A model generated the notes under the pieces. That model had not been told where the DNA came from, ran no database searches, and worked only from the letters and a program-made list of their open reading frames with translations. From Locusta migratoria (lineage: Eukaryota > Arthropoda > Insecta > Orthoptera > Acrididae), in NCBI GenBank assembly GCA_026315105.1, contig CM048745.1, forward strand, positions 283,569,747-283,633,746: a DNA stretch of 64,000 bases, written 5' to 3'. Within the stretch, counting starts at the first letter, position 1. Each line of letters begins with the position of its first letter. The position numbers and the translations under genes were made by a program. Below, piece after piece: positions 10,237-24,348 of this stretch.

Positions 10237-13200
10237 GTAAGCTGATGAACTGTGCTGTATTTTTACATAACATGCTTGGAAGAAACATTTGTAACTCTGA
10301 AAGAATATTTTTTTTACAGACTGGAGCCCATGCTCGATCTCTGTATAGTCTCAGGACTGAAATGAAGAAATATTATAATAATCCTCCTGATCATAAAATT
10401 TACAAACCTGAAATTGGTAAGATTCCACATGACATCAATTATTTAAATTGAAAAATATCTATTCTGCACAAGATAACATTTATTCTAATATTTGCTTCTA
10501 AGTACATTTAGATGGGGTTTAAATATCATGATTGGTTTAAAAACCATAATACGTTACAGTATATGATGCTTTAAGAACTTCACCAGAAATTGAAGAAATG
10601 TATTTCGAAAACCATGAGCTTCCACATGTATGATTTTTTGGATGATGTACTGTGATGTATCAGAGATGTATGTGTAGTTCATCATTTGCGCCAGTGACTA
10701 AGATCTAATGATATCAGTTCATAAAATATTTACAAAATGAAGAAAGAACAGTTCCATGTGCACTAAAAAAAATGACCAACATTTTCTGGTATTCATGTTG
10801 GATGATGTTTACACACTACCACTTGCTGCATACTATATGTGTTACTTAAATAAAATCCTGTTTGGTTATCCACAATGCAGATTATACACACCCAATGTTA
10901 CTCAATTATTGGGAGGCTCAGTTCTTCTGGTACTAATGTGGGCATATCTCATTGACTGTCATGAGGTATGATCACAGCAACGCAATTTTTCCTAACAGGT
11001 AAGTGTATCTCTCTGGTTCTGTTTCAATTTACATGGGAGACAGCACATGGAACTTGTTTGTTGTGAGGATAAATGTAATAACCTGAGTTCCCAATGGTGA
11101 ATGCTATAATATACAAGACCTGCTATTGACACACTACTCATAGTGAAGTAGACGTGTAGTAATAGCTCCTGTACTTTTCGTTGGTTAGACCAGGGTAGGC
11201 TTATAATTGAGGTACTTTCAGTGACTCTGGTAAATGTCTGTTTCAACACGCTGAATCACAGCAGTTCAAATGCATCTTACTGATTAACTTTTGCCAGCCA
11301 CAGCGGCTGAGCGGTCTGAGACGCGCCAGTCACAGTCTGTAAGGCAACTACGGTCGGGGGTTCGAATCCCACCTTGGGCATGGATGTTTGTGTCGTCTTT
11401 AGTATAAGGTAGTTCATAAGTAGTTTGTAAGTTTAGGGATTGATGACCTTGCAGTTAAGTCCCTTAAGCTTAACAAACATTTGAACATTTTGGTCCACTT
11501 TAAGAACTGAAGTCCAATAGAGAGATCTCTCTAACCAAAAGAGGAAATTTACTCATTCTATGAAAGTACTTACAAGTTTGATAAAATGAGTGATATAATA
11601 TAGGATAAATTTAGAATAAATTCAAACACGGTAGATGACTGTCAAAAAGGAAAACTTATGCGAAATGATATGACAATTAATTATGAACAGGTCATGCTGT
11701 TACATTTAGCCACTCAAATACATAAAGATATTTCATTAATTGTGGTTTTTCAAACATTTTTTAGAACAGGTGTTGCAGTAATTATACTAATCTATATCTA
11801 TAAATGTGAATGTCTGTTCAGTGTACATTTATCACGTCTGAACTACAAGACATAAAGAGGTAAAAATTTGTACAGTTACTAATGTCTACCCGGGGAAGGC
11901 TTTAGGCATGGTTTTATGGCGATCGGATAGCTATTTAACTATGTATATTAATGTGAATGTCTGTTCAATGTACGCTTATCACGTCCGAACAACAAGACGC
12001 AGAGACTTAAATATTTGTACCGATACTAATTTATACTTGAGGAAGGTTTTAGGCTCAGTTTTATAGCGATCTGGTAGATATTTAGTAATTTGAAGAATAT
12101 AACGCAAAATGCGGAACAATAATTACTCTTTGAAAATAGTTTTATTGGTTGTATTGTTGCTTGAGGGTTGATAATGATAAAAGGGTGGAAAGTTATCGGT
12201 GTATATAAAATTCTATGTGTGTGTCTGTCTGTGTGTTAATATTTCGCTTTGCACCAAAAGCTACAGAATGCAAACAAATGGTCTGTGCATAACTGTTATC
12301 CGAAGTCTCCCGTTGTATACCATAGCAGTTCCATGCCGATAGCTATAAAGGGGTGGAAGATATGGTGGTCGTCAAATTATTTAAAAAAAATATTGGGCTG
12401 AAGGCCAGCGATGACGTTTGCGACATACAGCGAAATGTGATGCCACAGATCATATCTTTGGTCTGTGCATGCTACAATGTCTTCAGCTCTTTCTCTGTCA
12501 GGATAAGCATACGAATAAGAAAATATAAGAATAAATAAATAGTACACTACTGAAAAACAGCTTACCTATCATAATCAACCAACACGCGAGCGGAGCCGCG
12601 GGTTTAAGCTAGTACTGTAATAATACACTGTATCTAGGGGGTAAATGATAGTTCTGCTATTTGACATTATTATTTTTACTATTATTGTTGTTGTTATTAT
12701 TTCTTATTCACAACCCACATTTTGGCCGTAGGCCCTTCTCAACTGATACCCAAGTTAAATACTTTCATGAGGTTGTGAGACTCAAGTCATTGTTGAAAAT
12801 ATCGATTTGGTAATATAGAGAAGTTAAATCATAAGTGGGTATGAGAATAAATTTATAGTACACACATAAAGGCTTTAGTGTTGTATGTTTTTGATATGTT
12901 GTACTGGTATGATGTAAAAAATAATGTTAAAATAATACTATAATCTTTGTTGATGCATACAAGGGAACAAAGATTATAATCTGATTTCAACATCAGTAGC
13001 ACTTGCAGCACTACAAGCGATGTATGTGTGCTATAAATTTGTTCTCATACCCACTTATGATTCAACTTCTCTAGATTACCAAATTGGTATTTTGATGATG
13101 ACTTGGATTTCAACCAACTTTGATGATTTTATGACATTGTTTCAGTTGACATTGGCCAAGGCTGAGATCCAAATTGTTAAATAATAATAGTAACAATGGA

Positions 13201-13873
13201 AAATTCAATTGAAATGTCACTAATGGAGGGTAGATAACAACTCACCATAAAGAGAGATGTATATGGTATTCATGTGAAATGAAACCGTGCATCATTCCAT
13301 GAGTAAACACGGGTTATTCATACTGTGTAAATTAAGGGAATCGACGAAATTCCACGAATAATAATGAAAATGAACAGGAGTACTAAATCTATGCCGCGGT
13401 GTAGTAGTCGAGCGGTGTAAAGCGTCTTGCTGCAGAGTGCGCGGGTGCTCGCCGTGGAGGTTCGAGTCTTCCATGGGGCATGGGTGGGTGTGTGTGTGCA
13501 AGCATCTAGACAGCCTTCTAAAAAGTATGTATTTCTTTTTCTGATGAAAGCCATAGCCAAAAATTTAAGTTGTGTGAGTGTAGTAATAAGGACAGTTTAC
13601 AACTCACCGCAAAGATGTGGCGACGAGCTGTGACAGGCACGTACAAAGACACACACATATAAGACTTTCAGCTATTGGGCATGGACTTCTTCAGAGAATA
13701 GAACATTCATGCAACCACACAGGCACTCAACACGTTCATACAACTGTCACATCTGGCTGTTGCACTTTGAAGTGTGGCAGCTGGAGGTGAGGTTGTATGA
13801 CTGTGTTGTGTGCCTGTGTGATTGCGTGAATGTTCTATTCTCTGAAGAAGGCCATGGCCGACAGTTGAAAGTG

Positions 13874-13910
<37 letters not shown>

Positions 13911-16900
13911 TTTTGTATGTGCTTGTCACAGCTCATCGCCACATCTTTGCAGTGAGTTGTAAACTATCCTTATCACTATATTATTAATTCCAACCTGGAC
14001 TTTCCATTGTTGAATGTGAATTGTTTTTATTTTATTTACTTATTTTTTTTCCCCTCGTGCCTGTTGGCAGCTCATTGAGCCTCTTCACTGTGAGTTGTTA
14101 TCTATGCACCGTTATTGACAATAATAATAATTATAACATCGACAGTTGGTTTTTAAAATAACAGCAACTGGTTGCTATTGCTGTAAAAACCAAGTCAACA
14201 TTGCTGTGATGGAAAAATATTAAAATTATTATTAAGATTTTACCTCACTGTGGCTCCAGAAAAAGGAAAATTAATCATATACTTTTTGGACTGTGTAACT
14301 GTACATCTTAGCCAGTGATTTATTGGGAAGTAAATTGTGTATGACACTCCTAACCATTAAAAAAATCGCACTGACATGTTTTATGGCCCACTTTAGATTT
14401 GCTAATAGTTTTATGATTTTTTTTGTAAACATTTCGGACAAAAATAATAAAAAATTTAAATAATGAAAAATTATGGGCGATTGATTCTGACTCTACTATT
14501 GTCATAATGTCTATGCACCCAACACGTAATATTCTTCCTGGCCGAATTTTAATTATTAAAATTATTTGATATCAGAGTTTAGCTTTAACAAACACACTCT
14601 TTGTTTGAACTTTTATGTTTTTAAACTATTATTTTAATATATCTCCTACATTTTCATTATATTTTTCCATTAAAATATTATCATCTGTCTTGGCTTGGTA
14701 GTTGGTTCAAAGGTTATGAATGATTATGACCTGGAAGGAACATATCGTACAATTGACTTTCGGGCGAGTGATTTATAGCCTGGATGGAAAACAGTGTACA
14801 TAAGCCATCTTGATTTCCGTATGTGATGATTTTCTTATTATAACTCAAGCATTGTCATTTCCAAGCAATGGCGCATTGAAAATTATCAAAAACACTTCAT
14901 ACTTCCGACATTGAATTATAATCTAATATCTGAAATTGCCATGTTAGTAGTTAACACCTGCCATTGATGGTACGAGAATTATTGATTACTCTTGCAGCTG
15001 TTTGGCGCAGCGTAATGGGCAACGAATTTGTTTGTAATGTACGAACATGTTAGATGGTGGTTCAAAACTTACAAGGGCGCAGTGGCTCAGCGCGCTCAGT
15101 CAGAGGGTTTCCAGCGTGGTAGCTTGACGCCCTCTGTTACGAAAAAACCGTGGCATCGATGAAAGGATCAAAATAAAACAAAACAAGCCAATGTTCACAA
15201 AGTGCTGATCAAACCGAAGAACAAATGAAAGAGAGGAAGAAAGATGGTTCAGTGCCATCTGCAGTAAAAACTGAGCAATATTCTCGATGAACAACCCAGA
15301 ACGAACATGAAAAAATGACCGCAAAGTGTCAATCTCCCTGAAGACAAAAATATATATTTGAAAAAATGTAACCATCTCTGACCATTTTTTCCTCTTGTTT
15401 CCTAAAAGGTTTTTGCACACCCTTGTTAGCTAAACACAACTATAGTTTGCAAGATTCTGAGTTGTTCAAAGGTAACAGTGCTTTCTCTGAAAAGTTCATT
15501 TATTGTGTTTCGAGAACATGCCATGAAATACATACCAACAAATTGCAAAGATAGACTTCTATATTACATGTACATAAACTGGAGAGATACTGTTACAATG
15601 ACTGTTGTAAATGACGTAATGACAGTACTAAATGTTCAAATGTTTGTAAATCTATCGGACTTAACCGCTAGGTCATCAATCCATAGCTTACAAACTACTT
15701 AAACTAAACTAAACTAAGGACAAAACAAACACCCTTGCCCGAGGGAGGGGCTCGAACCCCCGACGGTGAACGGCCTCGCACACCACAGCACGACGCCCCA
15801 GTACCCACTGCTAATCTGCCACGGCAATGATAGTACTAACTTTGTTTATGTATTAAGTACTAGATTTATGTGGAATTCAGTATTACCACACCTATTCCGT
15901 TTGTGATTTTAGCTGTAAAAGAAAACGGAATCATGGTTTGAAGTGTAGAATATTTGCTCTTTATTTTAGCACAGAACAAAGTAACGTGAATGAAGTCATA
16001 TCTGAATTACAGGAAAAGGTAATACCCTATGTTAATAGCAACCATGTCAAAGACGAACATTTTAGTAGATGCAATGATTCTGTTTAATAATTTTCAATAT
16101 ATCCCAAAACCAGTGAATAATTGCTTAGAAAAGAAAATAAACAAGGTAAGTTATTGCAACGTATACACTTCTCTTCCGTTTCATTAAGGAACTACACTTT
16201 CCACGTAAATCTAAGACTTCTTTTACATACGAAACTACCAGTATCATCATGTTGTTCAGAATACTCATTATTACAGTATCTTCCCATTTTACGTGCATAT
16301 GCTTTGGAAGACCATTGTCCAATTCGTTGTTATGTATTTCACAACATGTTCACGGAATATAACAGACCCTCATTTTAGAGGGAGCACTCTTATGTAAGCA
16401 CAACTGTAAATATTGAAGAACAAAGATCTATTTAATTAATAAGAGTGCCCGAAACCCTCTTAGGAAAGAAGGAGGAAAAAAAATATATATATATATTGGT
16501 AGTAGCGGATTCCTAACCACTGACCCTGTGCATTACAGCCTATCGTGCTGCAAATTACTCTAAGGTGAACAATTACAAAATCTATCTTTTAATATTGTAC
16601 TATGGATGGCAGTTGTTAACTGATACTAATATAGCATTTTTAGACACTAGATTATCATTTATCGTACGAAGAATGACATGTTTTTATTAATTCTTCAGTG
16701 CGCCATTGCTTTGAAATGACAATGTGTAAGTTATAATAAGAAAATCATCAAATACGCAACACAAGATGGCGTATGCCAAAGAGAGTTCTCAGTGAGGAAT
16801 GTTACGCGACATCTCCGAATGGCTGGTTTTTGTAAAATCAGTGGGAGGTTTCAAGTTGCTGTTAGTTTTGCAAATATCTCTCAAACCATACAAGATATGA

Positions 16901-18013
16901 AAATAACATAAAAGAGCGAATTTGTAGACAATTTTCTTTTCTACTAACTCGGTTATTCTATTTTCATGTCAGATGAACAGTTTGTTTGCAGTTACATTAC
17001 AAACGCCATTTTAAAGTGTTACTAATGTATTTTTTGTCCGAAAAATTCGAAAAAGGGAGGTTCTAGTCTCTGGCAGCCTACCATTGTCTGTAAAATTTCA
17101 TGCTGATCAGTTGAATGGTTCGACTTAAAAAGTGGTAACAAGTTAAGGACAGACAGACGGACATTGTAAAATCGCCGTTATTTTTGCAAATATCTGTGAA
17201 ACGATGCGAGATACGAAAAAAACACAACAGTGCAAAGTTGTAGAGAAATTTCTCCTCTACAATTTCATGTATTGAGTTTCCATGTCAGATGAACGGTTAA
17301 GGCATAATTTTCATTTGAATTTCGAGCTGTCAAAAGGCAATCGCAAAGGCCCACTTTTAGTGTTACTACCGTAACCCAAAGTGGGCCAAAATTTAAAATG
17401 TTGATGATTTTATTCACATAAATACACACTGAAATTAGAAACAAGTGACTGGACAAGGCTTGTATAACTATAATTGTATACGGTACAAATGTAAATGGTG
17501 TATTAACAACAATTTTCACAGTATACAATGTTCATAAATAAGAAATAGATCATGACAATGCACAAAAGAGAGAGCATACATCACATGTAACTTCGTTAGC
17601 AACTGACTAATAGTCTGTTTGCATGAGCTGAACATTAATTAGTAAAAGTTTCATTTTGTGTCACTATTGATGATGAACATTGTTGTGTTTTTTCTTTTGA
17701 AAATTGTATGTGTAGCTACATATCGATTATCCGATCTCTCTTCATTTTAGGGATGCCTTGTGCAGCATTGAATGGTTCAAAAAATTGGTGTCGAGGACAA
17801 GTCATTGGTCTTCCAGGAAATAAAAAGGTCAAGGTGTTCTTTGTTGACACTGGTAGTGAACTAGATCTGCCATGGTATGAAGTATTTAGATTGCCTGAGA
17901 AGTTCCTTGCTGTTCCAAAGCAGGTACTTTTTACTTCTTTCATTGTGTTTCACATTCCTCTGTAATTGTTTTTTGACATAGAAGTTATTATTCTTATTAT
18001 TATGATATTTTAA

Positions 18014-18060
<47 letters not shown>

Positions 18061-21000
18061 CCACGCGTGCGTGCGTGTTGTTTACTTTTTGTGTAATATC
18101 TGCCATGTGCAGAAAGATACATGAAGTGCACCAGAGATTTCCTTTTTTTACTTTAACATTAACATACATACGGTTGCAAGAAATGTGCCATAAATTAACT
18201 GAAATATGTAGCATATCATCTTTGACTATAATAAAGTACTTGGGAATATAGATGTATCTGACTATATTGTTTGTATCACGTAAAGCATCAAATTAGTCTT
18301 AATATAAACTATAGATTAATTGTAAAACCTGGAAAAGTCATCAATGGAGCACCACCTCTCCCCAACCCACCCATGATAGTGCAAAACATAGGAGACTGCA
18401 GGAGATGTGCCAGCTCATGGATTAATTCCTTTACCATCACTGTTCCATTTTGCTTTTATTACATAGTATAGTAATGGGTAAATGATGTCACATAACTGCC
18501 CCCTACATTTCTGTAGGGTAAACATACTGTTGATATTATTGAATATGAAGTGATTGCATTCTCCCACAATTACACAACTAATGGTTTCCCCTCAAGGTGT
18601 TATTTCGACCTCATCTATTTCCAGGAATGGAGGCCATCAGTTTATTTGGCCATTTGCTTAATTCCCCTCCTCCCCCCACCCCATCTTGTGTAAAATATCA
18701 CACTTCAAGAAGAATCTTATAGATAGTAAAATTTGGTTTATTATTGTGCCTGGGAAGAAAAAAAAATGGTTGAATCTCTTTTTCACCTGTAGGCTATTCA
18801 TTGTGCACTGAATGACATAAGCCCAACTCTGAAGTCTGGATGGCCAGCAGAAATAAAGAAAGTTATGTTGGACCTCACATTCAAGAAATCATTGAAATTA
18901 TTTGTGGATTCTGTGTGTGACACTAACTTGTTTGTCACATTATATGATGTTCAACATGAAATGGATATTTGCATCAATGCAGTTCTAGTGAGGGAGGGCT
19001 ATGCTCTGAGCACAGGAATGAGGTAAGTTTTATGAGAATTTCTTCCATATTGAATGTATTTAACAAGTTTAATGCCAGCAGACTGAGATACAGACCAGAA
19101 TTGATGCCCTTTTTGTGGTGTGTATTACCTATTAATCCATCTGAGTACACCTTAACTGACTGAATGAGACATTCAACTTCCTTCTCTTTTCTGGAATAGC
19201 CTTTAGGGTTTGTATATCAAATGAATCAACCACTTGACTCAGCAATTTAAAGTTGTGTTGCATCACCCAGGACCTGTTTATTATTCAAAATTAGCATCAC
19301 CCTTGATAGAAGGTTAAAATAATATTGTGCAAGGATTAGAGTGTACAAGGTAGTAAAGTTTTATTTGATAATTCATTCAAATATTTTTTTAAAAAAGTGC
19401 AATGTATCTTAATTACTGTACTTTCATTCATATGAATATAACACAGACTAGTGTGTTTCTACTGAAGTGTAACAGACATACTTTCACCCATTAAGCATTT
19501 GCCTCAAAATTTCTTCTTTGGTAACAGGATGTGAAGCTTTCATTTGTTTGACTGGGCTCCCCTTTTTGATGATGGAACCTCATGAATGTTTCACTTTGTC
19601 TGGAATATTTGTCATGGTCCTACTTTTCTGAGGAGTGCTCTTAATGAACGAGGGTCATATCATTACTTGCTACTGATCATGAGAAAATAATAAAAGATAT
19701 TTTGTATTTAGTATAATGAGGATAGGTTGCAGCTCACTGTAAAGATGATTACTGAGCAACAGACAGCCATGTAAAAAAGACCTGACACGCTCATATAACT
19801 TTAAAATTTTCAGCTGCAACCTTCATCAGAAAAAAAGGGAGCAAAGAGGCATTTCATTTGCGCAATCACACAGGCGCAACTCGTGCACCGATGACCCTGG
19901 CTTGACTGGCACTTCAGAAGTGCAAGGGTGGGCTAGAAAAAACCATGGTGATGTAGAAAATTAATATGTGGACGTAATGAAATGCACGTAAATGCAGTCA
20001 AAAGGGCGACAGAGGAGCGAGGGAGGCAGCTGACAGGTGGGAAAGAGACAATAAATGAGAGAAGTTGTAGGCCCCTTTCCCATTGGGCCCAGCCTCTGAT
20101 GGTTAGGATAAGTCTGTGATCGGCCTGCAATAGGGAATGGTGGGTGGATGGATTGGGTAGGAATTCCACTGAGAAAATGATCACTGTGGTAAGGTTTTGG
20201 AATTGGAGTGGCATATGAATTGACTAGGATGCTGTGTAGGTGCAACGAAATACCACTTTAAGAGTAGTCTGAACATTCTTGGGTAGTTTTCTCTCATTTC
20301 AGGAATTCGCAAAAGAAAATCAAAGCACCGATGAAGGATCTAACCCAGTTTGTCTAGTCTGGTATGGTACTAGGTGACAAGGAGGTGCACTTTGTGGCTG
20401 GTTGGTGTTGAAGGTGGGGTTGGGGGTCTTCCGTGTTTTCAGTATGGTAAATTGGTGGAGGTCTTCGTGTAGTAATCACTGTGATTCATCACAACAGCGA
20501 TTATTAGACATAATCTGTTTTGAGATTGTGTATAATGGTTCTTACTTCTGCTGAAAAGTTAGTGTTCCAGTTCCACAGAACTGCAGAGATGAGGACTTGC
20601 ACTCCAACACATTCGTTCATCCTGCTAACCCCCTGAACTCAACTCAGTTAACCACTAACCTTGAACTTCTACTCCAGTTTGCCCAGTAGCCATTTTTTTT
20701 TTCTTTTTCTCTTTCATCTTTAGTCCTTGACTAATGAATTTATGTATCCTTCATTTTTATCATTTATAGTTTTATCTTGTTATTTTACCTCTTTACTATT
20801 ATATGTTTTTGTCATCTTTCTATTCATATCTCCCCTATATCTTTTTGCTTCTCAATCTGTCTTATTTGCTTTGAAGTTGGTGCTGATATCCTTCTGACAA
20901 CATTTCCTCCATCTTTACTTGTCTTCCCCTTGTTACTTCATAACCTAGGTTGTTAGTAATCTACATCCACTTTTTCTTCTTTCCTTCCCTCTTCTCTCCT

Positions 21001-24000
21001 GTCCAGTGAAAGTTTTCCCACATTTACATATAGTACTTTGTTACCCACCCCCATGAACCACAGACATTGCTGAGGTGGGGTGGCTTGCGTGCCTCTACAA
21101 TGCAGATAGCCGTACCATAGGTGCAACCATAGTGGAGTAGTATCTGTGGAGAGGCCAGACAATTGTGTGGTTCCTGAAGAGGGGCAGCAGCCTCTTCAGT
21201 AGTTACAGGGGCAACAGTCTGGATGATTGACTGAGCTGGCCTTGCAACATCAGCTAACATGGCTTTGCCATGCAGTTACTGTGAATGGCTGAAAGCAACG
21301 GGAAACCACAGTCGTTATTTCTCCCGAGGACATGCAGCTCTACTGTATGATGATGGCGTCTTCTTGGGTAAAATATTCCGGAGGTAAAATAGTCCCCCCA
21401 TTCGGATCTCCGGGCGGGGACTACTTAGGAGGATGTCGTCATGAAAAACAAAACAGGCATTCTGAGCGTGGAATGTTCTAACCCTTAATCGAGTAGGTAA
21501 GTTAGAAAATTTGAAAAGGGAAATGGATACGTTAAAGTTAGATATTGTAGGGATTAGTGAAGTTAGGTGGCAATACAAAATCAATTGGTGGTAACACAAG
21601 AGTAGGTCTGATAACGAATAAGAACATAGGAATGTGGGTAAGTTACTACGAACAGCATAGTGAACGCATTGTCGTAGTAAAGATAGACACAAAGCCAACA
21701 CTGACCACTGTAGTGCAAGTTTATATGCCAACTAGCACGGCCGATGAGGATATCGAAAAAATGTATGAGGAGATAAAAGAAATTATTCAGAAAATTAAGG
21801 GAGATGAAAACTTGATTGTGATGGGGGACTGTAACTCTGTAGTAGGAAAGGGAAGAGAAGGAAATATAGTAGGTGAATATAAGTTGGGAAAAAGGAATGA
21901 AAGAGGAGAGCACTTGGTAGAATTTTGGACAGAGCACAGTTTAATGATGACCAACACTTGGTTTAATCATCATGAAAGAGGGCTGTATACGTGGAAGAGA
22001 CCAGGAGACACTGGAAGGTACCAGATTGACTGTATAATGGTAAGGAATAGATTTAGAATCCAGGTTCTAAACTGTAAGACATATTCAGGGGCAGATATAG
22101 ACTCCGACCATAACTTATTGGTTATGAACTGCAGAATAAAACTTAAGAGACTGCAGAAAGGTATGAAGGTTAGGAGATGGAACCTGGACAAATTGAAGGA
22201 ACCAGAGCTGGTCGAGAGTCTCAGAGCGAGCATTAGGCAAGGATTGGCTGAAACTGGGGAAAGTAATACAGTAGAAGAAGAATGGGTAGCTCTGAGAGAT
22301 AGGGTAGTGAAGGCTACAGAGGACCATATAGGCAGAAGGACAAGACCTAATAGAAAACCCTGAATAACACAGGATATACTGAACTTAATTGATGAGAGGA
22401 GAAAATATAAAACTTCAGCAAGTGAAGCAGGCAAAAGGGAGTACAAACGTGTGAAAAATTAGATTGACATGAAGTGCAGACTGCCTAAGCAGGAGTGGCT
22501 AGAGGACAAATGCAGAACTGTAGCAGAATGCATAACTAGGGGAAAGGTAGATACCCCTACAGGAAAATAAAAGAGATATTTGGAGAAAAAAAAAAAAGCA
22601 GCTGTTTGAATATCAAGAACTCAGAAGGAAAACCAGTACTAAGCAAACGGGGGAAAGCTGAACTGTGGAAGGAATACATAGAGGGCCTATGCAACGGAAA
22701 TAAAATTGAAGGCAGTATTCTAGAAATGGAAGACGAAGTGGAGGAAGATGAGATAGGAGATATGATACTGCGAGAAGAATTCAACAGAGCGCTGAAGGAC
22801 TTGAGTCGAAACAAGGCCCCTGAAGTAGATGATATTCCATCTGAACTGCTGATGTCGTGAGGAGAGCCAGTTGTGAAAAAATGTATCACCTGGTATGCAA
22901 GATGTATGAGATAGGGGAAATACCCTCCGACTTCAAGAAGAATATTGTAATTCCAATTCCAAAGATAGCAAGTACAGAAAAGTGTGAAAATTACAGAACT
23001 ATCAGTATTAAAGTAATGGGTGCAAAATACTAACTAATTATTTTACAGACGAATGGAAAAACTTGTGGAATATGACCTCGGGGAAGATCAGTTTGGATTT
23101 AGGAGAAATGTAGGAACACGGGAGGCAATACTCACATTACAACTTATCTTAGAAGATAGGCTAAGGAAAGGGAAACCTACGTTTTTAGCATTTTTCAATT
23201 TGGAGAAAGCTTTTGACAATGTCGACTGGAATACACTCTTCCAAATTCTGAAGGTAGCAGGCGTAAAATATAGGGAGTGAAGAGTTATATTCAACCGATA
23301 CAAAAACCAGGAAGTGGTTATTAGAGTCGAAGGGCAAGAAAGGGACACAGAGGTTGGGAAGGGAGTAAGACAGGGTTGTAGCCTTTCCCCAATGTTGTTC
23401 AATCTGTACATTGAGCAGGCAGTGAAGGAATGGAAGGAGAAATTTGGAGAGGGCATTAAAGTGCAGGGAGAAGTAATAAAAAATTGCAGTTTGCCGATGA
23501 CATAGTAATTCTGTCAGAGACTGCAAAAGATCTGGAAGAGCAGTTGAATGGGATGGACAGTGTCTTGAAAGGAAGATACAAGATGAACATTAACAAGACT
23601 AAAATGAAGGTAATGGAATGCAATATCAGAAAATCAGGTGATGCTGAAGGAATTAGATTAGGTAATGAGACAATAAAAGTAGTAGATGAATTTTTTTATT
23701 TGGGCAGCAAGATAACATCTGATGGCCGAAGTAAAGAAGATATAAAATGCAGAATGGCTATGGGAAGAAAAGCATTTCTAAAGAAGTGAAAGTTGTTAAC
23801 ATCCAGTATTAATTTCAATGTTAGGAAGTCTTTTCTGAAAGCATTTGTCTGGAGTGTAGCATTGTATGGGAATGAAACGTGGACAAAAAGGAGTTCAGAT
23901 AAAAAGATGATAGAAGCTTTTGAAATTTGGTGCTACAGACAAATGATGAAAATTAGTTGGGTATATCACGTAACTAATGAGGAGGTGCTTAACCGAATTG

Positions 24001-24303
24001 GGGAGAAAAGGAGTTTCTGGCATATCCTGACAAAGAGAAGGGATAGATTGGTTGGACATATTCTGAGATATCAAGGAATTGTCAATTTAGCATTAGAAGG
24101 AAGCGTGTGGGGTAAAAATTGTAGAGGGAGCCTGAGGGACAAATATAGTAAGCAGATTCAGAAGGATGTAGGTTGTCAAGCATATTCTCAGATGAAGAGA
24201 CTTGTACAGGACAGGGTAGTGTGGAGAGCTACATCAAACCAGTCTGCAGACTGAAGACTACAACAACAACAACAACAACAAACAACGTACTCTCACACTT
24301 TGT

Positions 24304-24348
<45 letters not shown>

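Larger units (their letters stand above)
14798..16775. mobile_element. Probable TIR element with about 190-bp inverted ends
   Basis: The segment 14,798-14,990 matches 16,580-16,775 in inverted orientation (shared blocks: gatgattttcttattataact, attgtcatttc-aagcaatggcgca, cctgccat). The 1.6-kb interior has no recognisable protein and holds two SINE pieces. Most likely an old non-autonomous DNA transposon; its outer ends are imprecise. Confidence 0.6.
21041..24295 (+). mobile_element. RTE-type LINE, nearly full length (copy 1)
   Basis: About 3.25 kb with a 5' region (21,041-21,500) shared with the two other copies, an APE endonuclease, an RT and the RTE C-terminal region, ending in a (CAA)n tail near 24,260-24,282. 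A stop replaces a Trp right after the endonuclease (22,361-22,363), several frameshifts split the RT, and about 40 bp are missing near 21,575 relative to copy 2. Inactive. Confidence 0.85.

Noticed and set aside
11293..11370. tRNA gene
   Set aside because: A and B boxes are present, but the acceptor stem does not pair and the body is a repeated SINE found elsewhere in the window.
21970..22446. Minus-strand open frame of 158 codons over RTE copy 1 (also 21,315-21,937, 22,557-22,889, 23,088-23,526)
   Set aside because: Shadows of the RTE coding strand, which has recognisable endonuclease and RT blocks.
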